From an uncultured Anaerolineae bacterium (GTDB taxonomy: Bacteria; Chloroflexota; Anaerolineae; Anaerolineales; Villigracilaceae): DNA of 48,991 nt. Below are positions 25,499 to 34,373 of the stretch, piece after piece (within the stretch, counting starts at the first letter, position 1; every line of letters starts with the position of its first letter). Below the pieces are notes generated by a model. The model ran no database searches. It saw only the letters and a program-made list of their open reading frames with translations, and was not told the DNA's origin. Both the position numbers and the translations under genes were made by a program. The stretch spans positions 1 to 48,991 of the forward strand of contig CAINXK010000350.1 in NCBI GenBank assembly GCA_903854805.1, given 5' to 3'.

Positions 25499-26821
25499 CT
25501 AGCCGAATAGTTTCGGCAAACCTTTCATCCCCGTTTTTTGCAGCGTTTTCATCAGTTTTTGGGTCTCACGGAACTGCTTCATCAGCCGGTTGACATCCTG
25601 AACTTCATGGCCAGAGCCTTTGGCAATCCGCCGGCGGCGCGAGGCATTCAGAATCTCAGGATCACGGCGCTCCTGGCGTGTCATTGAACTGATAATGGCC
25701 TCGATTTGTTTAAAGTTCTTATCCACATCACGTGGATCAATGGATTTGGCCGCCTGCCCCAACTGCCCGGGCAGCATTTCCAAAATCTGACTGATCGGTC
25801 CCATTTTGCGCATCTGACGCATCTGGTCGAGCCAATCTTCCAGATCAAGCTGGCCCTTCATCATTTTCTCGGCCTGCTTTTGAGCAGTCTTCGCATCAAA
25901 TGCGGCTTCAGCCTTTTCGATCAGGCCAATCATGTCGCCCATCCCCAGGATACGCGAGGACATACGGGCGGGATCGTAGACTTCAAGGGCATCCAACTTT
26001 TCGCCGGTACCCAGGAACTTAATCGGCACGCCTGTGACAGACCGAATGGAGATCGCCGCGCCACCGCGCGCATCACCATCCATCTTGGTCAAGATCAGGC
26101 CAGTTATGGCAACAGTATCGCGGAAACCTTCGGCAACATGCAGCGCTTCCTGACCGATCATGGCATCCACAACCAGTAGAACTTCCACCGGCTGGATTTT
26201 CTTCTCGATGGCCTTCAATTCGGTCATCAGGGCATCGTCTAGCTGGGAACGGCCGGCAGTATCGACGATCATGACCGAGTAGCCACCTTTTTGAGCCTGA
26301 TCCAACGCGTAGGCCGCCAATTCAGGTGGTTTTTTACTCGTATCCACAATCACGGGCACATCGACACGCTCGCCCAGTTGCTGCAACTGCTGGATGGCCG
26401 CCGGACGGTAAGGATCACCCGCCACAAGCATGACACGTTCGCCTTTGGAGCGTAGTAACTTGGCCAATTTACCGGTATGTGTAGTTTTACCGGATCCTTG
26501 CAAACCAACCATCAAAATAACGCGCGGTTTTCCGCCAGTCAGATTGAGTGGTGCAGGTTCGCCCAGAGTGGCGATTAGCTCTTCATTGACGATTTTGATG
26601 ATTTGCTGACCAGGATTGAGAGCTTTGGAAACTTCCGCGCCAATGGCGCGCTCGCGAACTCTGGCAATAAAACTCTTGACCACAGTATAGTGGACATCGG
26701 CTTCTAGCAACGCCAAACGGACTTCACGCATGGCGACATCCACATCAGCTTCGGAAAGCTTGCCGCGCTTGCGTAAATTATCAAAAACCTGGGTAAGACG
26801 ATTGGTTAGATTCTCAAACAT
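25499..26821 (-). CDS. ffh: Signal recognition particle protein Ffh
   Basis: GTPase that binds signal peptides and 4.5S RNA and delivers ribosomes to FtsY at the membrane. N domain at 1-85; G domain with P-loop GLQGSGKTTHTGKL, DTAGRSQLDDAL, LTKMDGDARGG and the insertion box between them; C-terminal M domain from about 320 with methionine clusters (LDQMRQMRKMGPISQILEMLPG and MKQFRETQKLMKTLQ). 440 aa is standard. No Shine-Dalgarno is visible; the promoter at 26831-26859 predicts an mRNA that begins about 3 nt before the ATG. Confidence 0.96.
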   Translation of the reverse strand: MFENLTNRLTQVFDNLRKRGKLSEADVDVAMREVRLALLEADVHYTVVKSFIARVRERAIGAEVSKALNPGQQIIKIVNEELIATLGEPAPLNLTGGKPRVILMVGLQGSGKTTHTGKLAKLLRSKGERVMLVAGDPYRPAAIQQLQQLGERVDVPVIVDTSKKPPELAAYALDQAQKGGYSVMIVDTAGRSQLDDALMTELKAIEKKIQPVEVLLVVDAMIGQEALHVAEGFRDTVAITGLILTKMDGDARGGAAISIRSVTGVPIKFLGTGEKLDALEVYDPARMSSRILGMGDMIGLIEKAEAAFDAKTAQKQAEKMMKGQLDLEDWLDQMRQMRKMGPISQILEMLPGQLGQAAKSIDPRDVDKNFKQIEAIISSMTRQERRDPEILNASRRRRIAKGSGHEVQDVNRLMKQFRETQKLMKTLQKTGMKGLPKLFG

Positions 26822-26830
26822 AGCGGGAAG

Positions 26831-26859
26831 ATTGTAGCGTGTTTACTGGTTGTGGTCAA
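26831..26859 (-). promoter_or_regulatory. Sigma-70-type promoter of ffh, nearly leaderless
   Basis: Minus strand TTGACC (26854-26859), 17-bp spacer, TACAAT (26831-26836); five of six matches in each box. The predicted start near 26824 leaves about 3 nt before the ATG. Confidence 0.65.
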
Positions 26860-27111
26860 TGGATTCTGAAAATATTTCGAGAAATACCAAATGGCTCTCA
26901 AGCAGATCGGCTGAGACCTGATTGGACATGCTTCAGCTGTTCCAGCGTGCCAACCCGGCTGGTTGGTTGCGGCAAGCCATATTCCAGCTTTTACAAAGCG
27001 TCCAGAGATGCCTATCATGCCATCAGATTATTCCCAGAACAGGCAGGTGAGCCCGGCAGGCCGGGGTTTTCTTATGATATGATTGCCTTTACCTTTGTCG
27101 TGTGAGGCCGC
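26860..27111. other. Intergenic stretch between ffh and the ACT gene
   Basis: Contains a short GC hairpin with a T-run at 27052-27072 (CCCGG/CCGGG, 4-nt loop) on the plus strand with no gene before it. Nothing else is supported. Confidence 0.4.
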
Positions 27112-27513
27112 ATGCAAGCCCTGACCTTCATCATACTAAACGAGTCCTTCAACCTTCATCACTTGAAACCTGGCGTCGCCATCCCGAAGACGGTCTTTGA
27201 CTGCGCATTTTACAGTATCACGAGCACACACGATGAAATTTCCATCCTTGTGCCAGAGAATGTCAAAATCGATGCGAATAAAACTGAACATGGTTGGCGC
27301 GCGCTCAAAGTTGCTGGACAGCTAGACTTTTCACTGACCGGCATCCTGGCTGGCATCGCTGCCACGCTATCAGAAGCAGGCATCAGTATTTTCGCCTTAT
27401 CCACTTATGATACTGATTACATTCTTGTAAAAAATGAGCGGCTGTTATCGGCCTGCGCAGCTCTGATCGCCGCCGGACATCATTTCAGCCCAACCACTCT
27501 CAATCCCGAATAG
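27112..27513 (+). CDS. ACT-domain protein
   Basis: 133-residue soluble protein, probably an amino-acid-sensing regulator. The second half is a clear ACT domain: GQLDFSLTGILAGIAATLSEAG, then ISIFALSTYDTDYILVK. The first half (about 1-60) resembles the degenerate ACT-like partner seen in COG3603/CASTOR-type proteins, so it may be a double-ACT protein. These are related to the regulatory part of aspartate kinases. GAGG lies 6 bp before the start. It is 5 bp upstream of the glycosyltransferase gene, with no obvious functional link. Confidence 0.82.
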   Translation: MQALTFIILNESFNLHHLKPGVAIPKTVFDCAFYSITSTHDEISILVPENVKIDANKTEHGWRALKVAGQLDFSLTGILAGIAATLSEAGISIFALSTYDTDYILVKNERLLSACAALIAAGHHFSPTTLNPE

Positions 27514-27518
27514 AAGCC

Positions 27519-29927
27519 ATGAAACGCATCTCTGTAATATTTATTTTGTGGGCTCTGCAGGGACTCGCCGGGCTTACCTGGCTGATAATTTTGCCAACGA
27601 ATACTGAGAACGGCCTTCTGCTGGGCTACTCAGCTTCAAGATTGGCGTTAATGGCGATCATGTTTGCTCTGACTGGCCTTTCTGCTGGTTTATATTGGCT
27701 TGAATTCCACTCCGCCTTTTTTGAAAAAATTCATTTTCCCAAGTTGCTTTACGCAATTGCAATCATAATTAGCCTGGCTGCCCCTGTAGCAATTTTCGTA
27801 CTAAGAGCACTCGGGAATACATCCGATTACATTTATAGCGCCTATGCCGGGCGCCTGGCACCGCTGGCCGCCTGGCTGACACTTTCCGCACTTGAATTGG
27901 TTATTTTTCTGGCTGCAGAAAACCAGGGTTTCCGCACTTCCAGGACCGAAACAAGGGAATTTTTACGTCTGTCAATCCTGGCGCTCTTCGGCCTGGCAGC
28001 GGTGGTGACCTTTATTATCACCACAAAACTGGGTATTAGCCGCTACAACGACGGATCCTGGGGCGAACCCGGCACACCACTGCTCGAATGGCAAATCATC
28101 CTGGCTTTATTCGCCAGCCTGATCTTCTTGAGTATGGAAAAACGCTGGGGGTGGTTTAAAAAAGATCGCTTCACAAGTCTGAGTATCTATATTTTTACTT
28201 GCATTCTGTGGATATCTCAACCTGTCAATCCTGGCTTTTTCGCTACCCCACCCCGCGCGCCTAACTTTGAGATTTATCCTTTCTCAGATGCGTTGATCTA
28301 CGCTCAGTATGCCCAATCTGCCCTTGTTGGTAATGGTTTCATGTGGCCGGATGTGCCCACGCGCCCATTGTATATCAGTTTTATCACCTGGCTGCATGCC
28401 CTAGCCGGGCAAGATTACACCCAGGTAATTCTGCTTCAGACCCTGGTATTGGCAGCTTTTCCAGTGGTGCTTTATCTGCTCGGCAAGGAGCTGGCCGGGC
28501 GCCCGTTTGGATTAGGGCTGGCCTTGCTGGCAACCTTCCGCGACCTGACCACAAACTTCGCTGCGCCATTCGCGTTAAATTACACCTACACGAAGCTTTT
28601 CTTTTCAGAGATCCCGGCTGCCTTGTTGATCTGTATTTTTACACTGCTGGTCATTCGTTGGATGCGCCAACCCAAACCGCTCTGGCACGCTTTGCTGGCA
28701 GGCGGGCTGATAGGGCTGAGCTCGCTAATCAGACTGCAAAGCGCTGTCTTACTGGCAGTTGTCATTCCGATCGGTTTTTTCGTGGTCAGGAGCCGCAAAA
28801 AGTGGCTGGCGGGGTCCGCACTAATGCTGCTGGGTGTGGCGCTGGCTTTATTTCCATGGTTGGCACGGAATTACCGAGCCACAGGTGGAATCGTGTTAGA
28901 CAACCCAATTTCGCAAACCATGGTGCTTGCCCGGCGCTGGGGCGGCGATAATGGCAACAGCCTGATTCCACGCCTACCCGCTGAGGGCGACGCTCAATAT
29001 TCCAGCCGTATGGGCGGTTTAGCCCTGGCCAGCTTGCGCGCGGACCCTGGCCGGATCCTTGGTTCAGCGGTTAATCATTTTTTTAATAATGAAATTGGAA
29101 ATCTGCTGGTCTTTCCGCTGCGCGACCAGCTAGATAGCCCCACAGAGCTGATCTGGCCCAGCCGCGCTTTCTGGCAGACCTGGAACAGCCAACCAACTTC
29201 GGCTCAAATTCCCATCATTGGCCTGTATCTCCTGCTTTTCGGGACTGGCCTGGCAGCTGCAGTCCAAAAAAACGGACTGCTCGGTTTGTTACCACTTGCG
29301 CTCAGTTTGGTCTACAATGCCTGGACAGCGCTCTTCCTCAGCTCGGGTGATCGTTTTCTGGTACCCGTGGATTGGGCAATCTATCTTTATCATTTCCTCG
29401 GGCTGCTGACGCTCAGCAGCCTGGTATTAAATGGAAATATTTCGAGTGAAAAATCTTCCACCCAGGGTTTGGAAACATTTGGGATAGACCATCTTCCAAC
29501 TCCCTGGAGAAAACTTGGATTGACGGCCATCCTGATCCTGCTGAGCGCCTCAAGCATCCCACTGACAGAATTATTATTTCCGAAAATGTATCCAAGCACC
29601 AACCTGCAGACCCTGGTCCAAACAGGTCAAACTGCGACGGGCGAAACCATTCTGCGCGGACGCGCGATCTACCCTCGTTGGTATGACGCAAATGATGGCG
29701 AACCCGGCACTGCAAAGCTTGGTTATGGCAAGATGGAACAGGCCCGGCTGGTATTTTTCCTGGTGGGTGAAAAAAACACCCTGGTAATCATGCCAGGTGA
29801 GACCGCCCCAAAGTTTTTCCCCAATGCATCCGATGTCACCATCAGCGGCACTCTGCAGAATGGTTACATGCGGGCTAAGAAAATAGTCGTCCAAAAAAAT
29901 GGCAATTCGGCAGAATACCCCCCGTAA
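27519..29927 (+). CDS. GT-C-type membrane glycosyltransferase (ArnT/PMT-like)
   Basis: Large membrane protein (802 aa) with about 13-15 hydrophobic helices, likely using a polyprenyl-phosphate-linked sugar to modify a lipid or protein outside the membrane. The first extracytoplasmic loop has the acidic motif in YPFSDALIYAQYAQ, followed by TRPLYISFITWLHALAG, as in the PMT_2 and related families. The protein has four to five extra N-terminal helices before this motif. The C-terminal ~120 residues form a soluble beta-rich domain outside the membrane (YPRWYDANDGEPGTAKLGYG). Substrates cannot be named. Confidence 0.75.
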   Translation: MKRISVIFILWALQGLAGLTWLIILPTNTENGLLLGYSASRLALMAIMFALTGLSAGLYWLEFHSAFFEKIHFPKLLYAIAIIISLAAPVAIFVLRALGNTSDYIYSAYAGRLAPLAAWLTLSALELVIFLAAENQGFRTSRTETREFLRLSILALFGLAAVVTFIITTKLGISRYNDGSWGEPGTPLLEWQIILALFASLIFLSMEKRWGWFKKDRFTSLSIYIFTCILWISQPVNPGFFATPPRAPNFEIYPFSDALIYAQYAQSALVGNGFMWPDVPTRPLYISFITWLHALAGQDYTQVILLQTLVLAAFPVVLYLLGKELAGRPFGLGLALLATFRDLTTNFAAPFALNYTYTKLFFSEIPAALLICIFTLLVIRWMRQPKPLWHALLAGGLIGLSSLIRLQSAVLLAVVIPIGFFVVRSRKKWLAGSALMLLGVALALFPWLARNYRATGGIVLDNPISQTMVLARRWGGDNGNSLIPRLPAEGDAQYSSRMGGLALASLRADPGRILGSAVNHFFNNEIGNLLVFPLRDQLDSPTELIWPSRAFWQTWNSQPTSAQIPIIGLYLLLFGTGLAAAVQKNGLLGLLPLALSLVYNAWTALFLSSGDRFLVPVDWAIYLYHFLGLLTLSSLVLNGNISSEKSSTQGLETFGIDHLPTPWRKLGLTAILILLSASSIPLTELLFPKMYPSTNLQTLVQTGQTATGETILRGRAIYPRWYDANDGEPGTAKLGYGKMEQARLVFFLVGEKNTLVIMPGETAPKFFPNASDVTISGTLQNGYMRAKKIVVQKNGNSAEYPP

Positions 29928-29960
29928 TGACAACCGGGCCAGGTATATCAAGGAGAAAAT

Positions 29961-31442
29961 ATGGCTGACGAGACGAAACCAGATTCAAAGACTGAGACCA
30001 AACCCGAAAAACCGGTCGCAAGCGATCACCTTGTGGAAAGCAAGCACACGATCAGCATAGATGGTAATACGATTGAATATACGGTCACCACCGGAACGAT
30101 CGTACTGCGAGAAGAGACTCCCGACCGCGAAAAAGATTTTGAAGCCGGACAACCCAAAGCCGAATTTTTCTTTGTGGCCTATTCAAAAGACGGTATTGAA
30201 GATCCGGCCAGGCGCCCTCTGACTTTTTCTTTTAACGGAGGCCCCGGGTCATCTTCGGTTTGGCTGCACCTGGGCGTACTTGGGCCACGCCGCGTCCTGA
30301 TGGAATTCGACGGCAACTTACCCAAACCACCCTACCAACTGGCTGATAATGAATTCTCTTTGCTCGATCAGACCGACCTGGTATTTATCGATCCGGTCAG
30401 CACTGGTTACAGTCGTCCGGTTGAAGGCCAAAAAGCCAAGGATTTCCACGGCTTCAAAAAAGATATTGAGAGTGTTGGCGATTTTATCCGGCTCTACACT
30501 ACCCGGTACAATCGCTGGCTCTCTCCCAAATTTCTAATCGGTGAAAGTTACGGTACCACCCGCGCCAGCGGGTTATCGGGTTATCTGCAAGAAAGGCATG
30601 GTCTGTATCTGAATGGGATTATGCTTATCTCGGCGGTACTTAACTTCCAGACGATTGATTTTGCTCCCGGGAATGAACTGCCGTATGTATTGTTTCTGCC
30701 AAGCTATGCCGCCACAGCCTGGTATCATGATGCTTTGCGCATCCGCCGGCCTTTGCAAAAGCTGCTGACCGAAGTGGAGAATTTTGCAATCAACGAATAT
30801 GCGCCAGCGTTGATGAAAGGCACAGCCCTGCCGCGCAGCGAACGTCTAAATATTGTTGAAAAACTGGCGCGCTATACCGGGCTTGCCCCAGCATACATCG
30901 AACGCTCCAACCTGAGAGTCCCAGATTTTCGTTTTTTCAAAGAATTGCTTCGCACACGCTCACGGGTTATAGGCCGTTTGGACAGCCGCTTTTTGGGGAT
31001 TGATCCTGACACCCTGGCAGATGGTACCCAGAATGATCCGTCTTATACCAATATCATCGGGCCCTACACTGCCGCATTTTATGACTACATCCGGCGCGAA
31101 TTAAATTTTGAAAAAGATATTCCATACGAAATTTTGAACGGAAAGGTCTGGCCCTGGTCGTACGCTGAGCATGAAAATCAATTTGTTTACGTTGCCGAAA
31201 CGTTACGCCAGGCCATGAGTACGAATCCACACCTTAAGATATTCCTGGCCAGTGGCTATTACGACCTGGCAACCCCTTATTTCGCCAGTGAATACACATT
31301 CAACCACCTTGGGCTGGATGAAAGCCTGCGCAATAACATCACAATGACTTACTACGAAGCCGGGCACATGATGTATATCCACACACCTGCCCTTGAACAA
31401 CTAAAAAAAGACCTGGCAGAATTTATCCAAAAAGCAGGCTGA
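29961..31442 (+). CDS. Serine carboxypeptidase, peptidase family S10
   Basis: Carboxypeptidase-Y-like alpha/beta hydrolase that would remove C-terminal residues. The oxyanion region is FNGGPGSSSVWLHLG. The triad is Ser196 in IGESYGTTRA, Asp435 in GYYDLATPY and His469 in EAGHMMYIH, in the order and spacing expected for S10. About 25 Lys/Glu-rich residues form the N-terminus. There is no signal peptide, unlike the vacuolar eukaryotic enzymes, so it is predicted cytoplasmic. AAGGAG lies 5 bp before the ATG. It follows the glycosyltransferase gene by 33 bp and ends at a strong terminator. Confidence 0.9.
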   Translation: MADETKPDSKTETKPEKPVASDHLVESKHTISIDGNTIEYTVTTGTIVLREETPDREKDFEAGQPKAEFFFVAYSKDGIEDPARRPLTFSFNGGPGSSSVWLHLGVLGPRRVLMEFDGNLPKPPYQLADNEFSLLDQTDLVFIDPVSTGYSRPVEGQKAKDFHGFKKDIESVGDFIRLYTTRYNRWLSPKFLIGESYGTTRASGLSGYLQERHGLYLNGIMLISAVLNFQTIDFAPGNELPYVLFLPSYAATAWYHDALRIRRPLQKLLTEVENFAINEYAPALMKGTALPRSERLNIVEKLARYTGLAPAYIERSNLRVPDFRFFKELLRTRSRVIGRLDSRFLGIDPDTLADGTQNDPSYTNIIGPYTAAFYDYIRRELNFEKDIPYEILNGKVWPWSYAEHENQFVYVAETLRQAMSTNPHLKIFLASGYYDLATPYFASEYTFNHLGLDESLRNNITMTYYEAGHMMYIHTPALEQLKKDLAEFIQKAG

Positions 31443-31486
31443 CCGATCAAAACAGAGCTGGGCATGCAAGCAAGATCCAATCCAGC

Positions 31487-31509
31487 GAGACCCTTATCCA
31501 TGCTTCAGG
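31487..31509 (+). repeat. Loose third relative of the 23-bp intergenic repeat
   Basis: Shares GACCCTT, ATCCAT and TTCAGG with the copies at 4173 and 11579, but with more differences. May be chance. Confidence 0.2.
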
Positions 31510-31515
31510 TTTAAT

Positions 31516-31556
31516 AAAAATACAGACCGCCAGTTTTTCTTGCGGTCTGTATTTTT
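31516..31556. terminator. Bidirectional terminator between the S10 peptidase and transporter genes
   Basis: Perfect 15-bp inverted repeat (31516-31530, 31542-31556), 11-nt loop, A5 and T5 flanks. It serves the convergent carboxypeptidase and transporter genes. Confidence 0.9.
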
Positions 31557-31594
31557 AAACCAAGCCCTTCCTATTTGCCTGGCATCTGTTTTGG

Positions 31595-32875
31595 CTAGAA
31601 AAATATCGATGCCACCGTAAATATGGAAGCGATCACAATGATGATTGAACAGATAATGGCAAACCACTTCTGAAAAGTATTATTTACATATTCGCCCATC
31701 AGACCTGGGTCACTGGTGAGTCTGATCAGAAAAAAGAATACCAATGGTAATGCCACTGCATTGATGATTTGGGTGATGACTGCGATTTGGAAGAGTGACA
31801 CTTTGGAAAAAATCGCGATCAGCATAGCTACCAAAAGCTGGACCCCGTAAAGAATATAAAAGGTTTTGCTCTGTTTGAAAGAATCATCAAGGCTGCCAGA
31901 AACACCAAAAAACTCGGCGAAAGCATAAGCGGTAGAGAGCGACACAACCACCAACCCCATAAAGCCTGCATTCAAAATACCAAATGCAAACAGCATCCCG
32001 GCTAATTTACCTGCGAAGGGCTGGATAGCCATGGCCGCCTGTTCACCAGATACGAGCGTGATCTTGTTAACGTAGAGGGTTGCGGCAGTCGCAACGATCA
32101 TGAAGAATGAAAAAAAATCAGTCAGAAACGCGCCCCAATAAGTTTCAATTTGGGAAAGACCCACTTTTCCTTTTTCGATTTTCTTGTCAGACGCAAAGCT
32201 GCTGATAAAAAATTGGCCCCATGGTGTAATCGTTGTCCCAAGCACACCCATGCCAATAATTAGAAAATCACGCATGTAGCTTTGCGTAAAATCAACACCA
32301 TGCGGAAAAATCAGGTTGCTGGTAGCCAAACCCCAATCCGGCTTGGCCTTAAAAGCCGAAAATATATAAGCCAAAAAGAACAAACAAGCCACGAGCATGA
32401 TGTTCTGGGTAAGCTTGTAATTGCCACGTGTGATCACCACAAAAGAGACCAGCACAATTGCGATCACGGCTGGAACTGGCGAAATATTGAACATGGCACT
32501 GGTCGTCTTGACGGCGGAAAGTTCTGTCACCAGTGTGCCGATATTGGCAATCAGCAAAGCACCGAACATAAACAAGGCAGCGCGCACACCATATTTTTCG
32601 CGGATCAAGTCCGCCAGACCCCGGCGGGTAATAATAGTAAGGCGCATTCCCATTTCCTGGGTGATGGCCAGCAAAAGTGTGATGATGGGCAGCAGGAACA
32701 GGATCGGGTAACCAAGTTTTGCACCGGCTATCGAATACGTCGCCACGCCACCAGCGTCATTATCAGCCATGGCAGTGATCGTTGCCGGGCCGAATACAGA
32801 CAGGAACAACAAAACCTTTTTCCACAAACCAGAAAAAAAGTTCCGGTTGTTGTTCACAAAGAGTTCAGTTTTCAT
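31595..32875 (-). CDS. NRAMP-related divalent metal transporter, probably Mg2+ (NRMT-like)
   Basis: Eleven-helix LeuT-fold transporter of the SLC11/NRAMP family, 426 aa. Helix 1 of classic NRAMPs has a DPGN motif; here it is Asp40-Ala-Gly-Gly (GPATITAMADNDAGG), so Asp is kept and Asn lost. Helix 6 usually has a metal-binding Met followed by Pro-His; here it reads GTTITPWGQ, with Thr217 in place of Met and Trp219 in place of His. Loss of the soft sulfur ligand is a known mark of NRAMP-related Mg2+ transporters, first described in Clostridium acetobutylicum under M-box control. The M-box upstream of this operon supports Mg2+. It is co-transcribed with the MgtE-N/CBS gene, 18 bp downstream of it. 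GGGAGG precedes the ATG. Confidence 0.88.
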   Translation of the reverse strand: MKTELFVNNNRNFFSGLWKKVLLFLSVFGPATITAMADNDAGGVATYSIAGAKLGYPILFLLPIITLLLAITQEMGMRLTIITRRGLADLIREKYGVRAALFMFGALLIANIGTLVTELSAVKTTSAMFNISPVPAVIAIVLVSFVVITRGNYKLTQNIMLVACLFFLAYIFSAFKAKPDWGLATSNLIFPHGVDFTQSYMRDFLIIGMGVLGTTITPWGQFFISSFASDKKIEKGKVGLSQIETYWGAFLTDFFSFFMIVATAATLYVNKITLVSGEQAAMAIQPFAGKLAGMLFAFGILNAGFMGLVVVSLSTAYAFAEFFGVSGSLDDSFKQSKTFYILYGVQLLVAMLIAIFSKVSLFQIAVITQIINAVALPLVFFFLIRLTSDPGLMGEYVNNTFQKWFAIICSIIIVIASIFTVASIFF

Positions 32876-32893
32876 TTTTAGCCTCCCATCATC

Positions 32894-34153
32894 TTAACGG
32901 TAGAAACGCGGGAGACGCTTCTTCCAGGCAGTTGGAATGATCTTGTCAAGTGCATCATCAGCAGTAACAATTCCTTGAATTACATTCTGCTGATCCACCA
33001 CCGGGACAGCCAATAAATCATATTTCGTAATAATCTGGGCGACTTCATCCTGGTCATCAAGCGCCAAAACCTTTTTGACACGATCATCCATAAAATCACT
33101 TACCAGAGTACTGGGCTCAGCAAAGATCAAATCAGTCAGTGAAAACACACCGATCAAGTGATTTTCCGGGTCAGTTACATAAACATAAAGAACCGTGTCA
33201 ATATCCGAGGCAGTTTCGCGCAGCAGTTTGATGGCCTGTTCGGCAGTTACATTCGGGGGAACCACTGCATAATCGGTGGTCATGATGCCACCAGCGGAAT
33301 CTTCTGGAAAAGTCAGCAAGTGACGCACATCATCTGCTTCTTCTTTTTCCATTAATGAGACCAGCCGGCGGCTGCGTTCTAGTGGAATTTCGGCCAGCAA
33401 GTCCGCAGCTTCATCCGGTTCCATTTCTTCCAAAACGTCTGCCGCGCGCTCATCGTCCATATCTTCAAGCAGACTTGCCTGAAACTCAGTCTCGACCTGC
33501 TCAAGCGCATCAGCCACTTGCTCAACATTCATCGATTCGAGGAATTGGCCAGATTCCAGTTTGTTCAAGTCGCTGAGAATTTCCGCCAGATCAGCAGGAT
33601 GCAAATCTGCGAGACTCCCCGCCGGGACTCGCAAGCGCATAAACTGATCGTGATGCAACAGTTCCACGTTATCCCAGGAAATAAAGTTATCGCGTAGTGG
33701 AATACGCAACCCGGATGCAATCGATTGGGTGGCGCGTTCGAGTCCCACCCGACGCAAAATACCCATCAAACCAACATCCACATTGCTTACATACAACGTG
33801 TTACTCACTCGAACTAATTCCAGATCATTCACCCGCACCACCCGGGCGCCATCTGTGTCAATAATTTGCTTATCAAGCACATCTCGTGAAAGATAAACGT
33901 CGTCCTCATTCATTCCGTAAATAGGTATATCTTCCACGTGACACTTAAGTGGAATTGCCGGAGCGAAAAGCGACATAACCGTCGAATAAGGAACGGACAA
34001 CTTTTCGCCGCGACGATTAATGATCACCAACGCTTCAATAACCGGATGCGGAAAGGCAGAACTTTCACGCGCGATCAGATCATCCAACTTTCCGACATAA
34101 TTGCCGTCAAGATCTGTGATCGTACGATCAAGAATTTCACTTAGAAAGGCCAT
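32894..34153 (-). CDS. Soluble PRC-barrel / MgtE-N / CBS protein, predicted Mg2+ sensor subunit
   Basis: 419 aa with no membrane helix. Domain order: PRC-barrel (about 1-65, ILDRTITDLDGNYVGKLDDL), a second PRC-like barrel (about 86-165, DKQIIDTDGARVVRVNDLEL), an MgtE-N superhelix (about 185-285, LHPADLAEILSDLNKL), then CBS1 (about 285-345, DSAGGIMTTDYAVVPP) and CBS2 (about 350-408). In MgtE channels the N and CBS domains close the pore when Mg2+ is bound, and a membrane domain follows; here the protein stops after CBS2. The acidic repeats (EDMDDERAADVLEEMEPDEAADLL) match the Mg2+-binding face of MgtE. It likely senses Mg2+ and acts on the transporter encoded next. AGGAGG lies 5 bp before the ATG. 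Confidence 0.87.
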   Translation of the reverse strand: MAFLSEILDRTITDLDGNYVGKLDDLIARESSAFPHPVIEALVIINRRGEKLSVPYSTVMSLFAPAIPLKCHVEDIPIYGMNEDDVYLSRDVLDKQIIDTDGARVVRVNDLELVRVSNTLYVSNVDVGLMGILRRVGLERATQSIASGLRIPLRDNFISWDNVELLHHDQFMRLRVPAGSLADLHPADLAEILSDLNKLESGQFLESMNVEQVADALEQVETEFQASLLEDMDDERAADVLEEMEPDEAADLLAEIPLERSRRLVSLMEKEEADDVRHLLTFPEDSAGGIMTTDYAVVPPNVTAEQAIKLLRETASDIDTVLYVYVTDPENHLIGVFSLTDLIFAEPSTLVSDFMDDRVKKVLALDDQDEVAQIITKYDLLAVPVVDQQNVIQGIVTADDALDKIIPTAWKKRLPRFYR

Positions 34154-34287
34154 AACTACCTCCTATGCGTGGGAAAATCTCCCAATGACAACCGGGTAAC
34201 GACCCCGGTGCTGACTGTTTTGTTCACACGGCCATCAGACTGCCGCCAACCAAACATTTTTTAGACAAACTCATCACGATGGCAATC

Positions 34288-34324
34288 AAAAAACCGCCTG
34301 CGCGTTGGCGGTGAGGCGGTCTTT
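34288..34324 (-). terminator. Second leader terminator, downstream of the leader ORF
   Basis: Minus strand ACCGCCT ... AGGCGGT stem, extended to about 10-11 bp by flanking A-T pairs, then a run of T. It lies 50 bp after the leader ORF stop and 134 bp before the MgtE-N/CBS start, so transcription must pass it to reach the genes. It is a conditional attenuator candidate. Confidence 0.78.
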
Positions 34325-34373
34325 ACGAGGTTTACAATCACTACCCTCATTTTTGCTGAAAATGGCGTCTAAG

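Noticed and set aside
26839..27105. 88-codon frame between ffh and the ACT gene
   Set aside because: It begins inside the ffh promoter, has no Shine-Dalgarno and its protein is Cys/Arg-rich without domain character.
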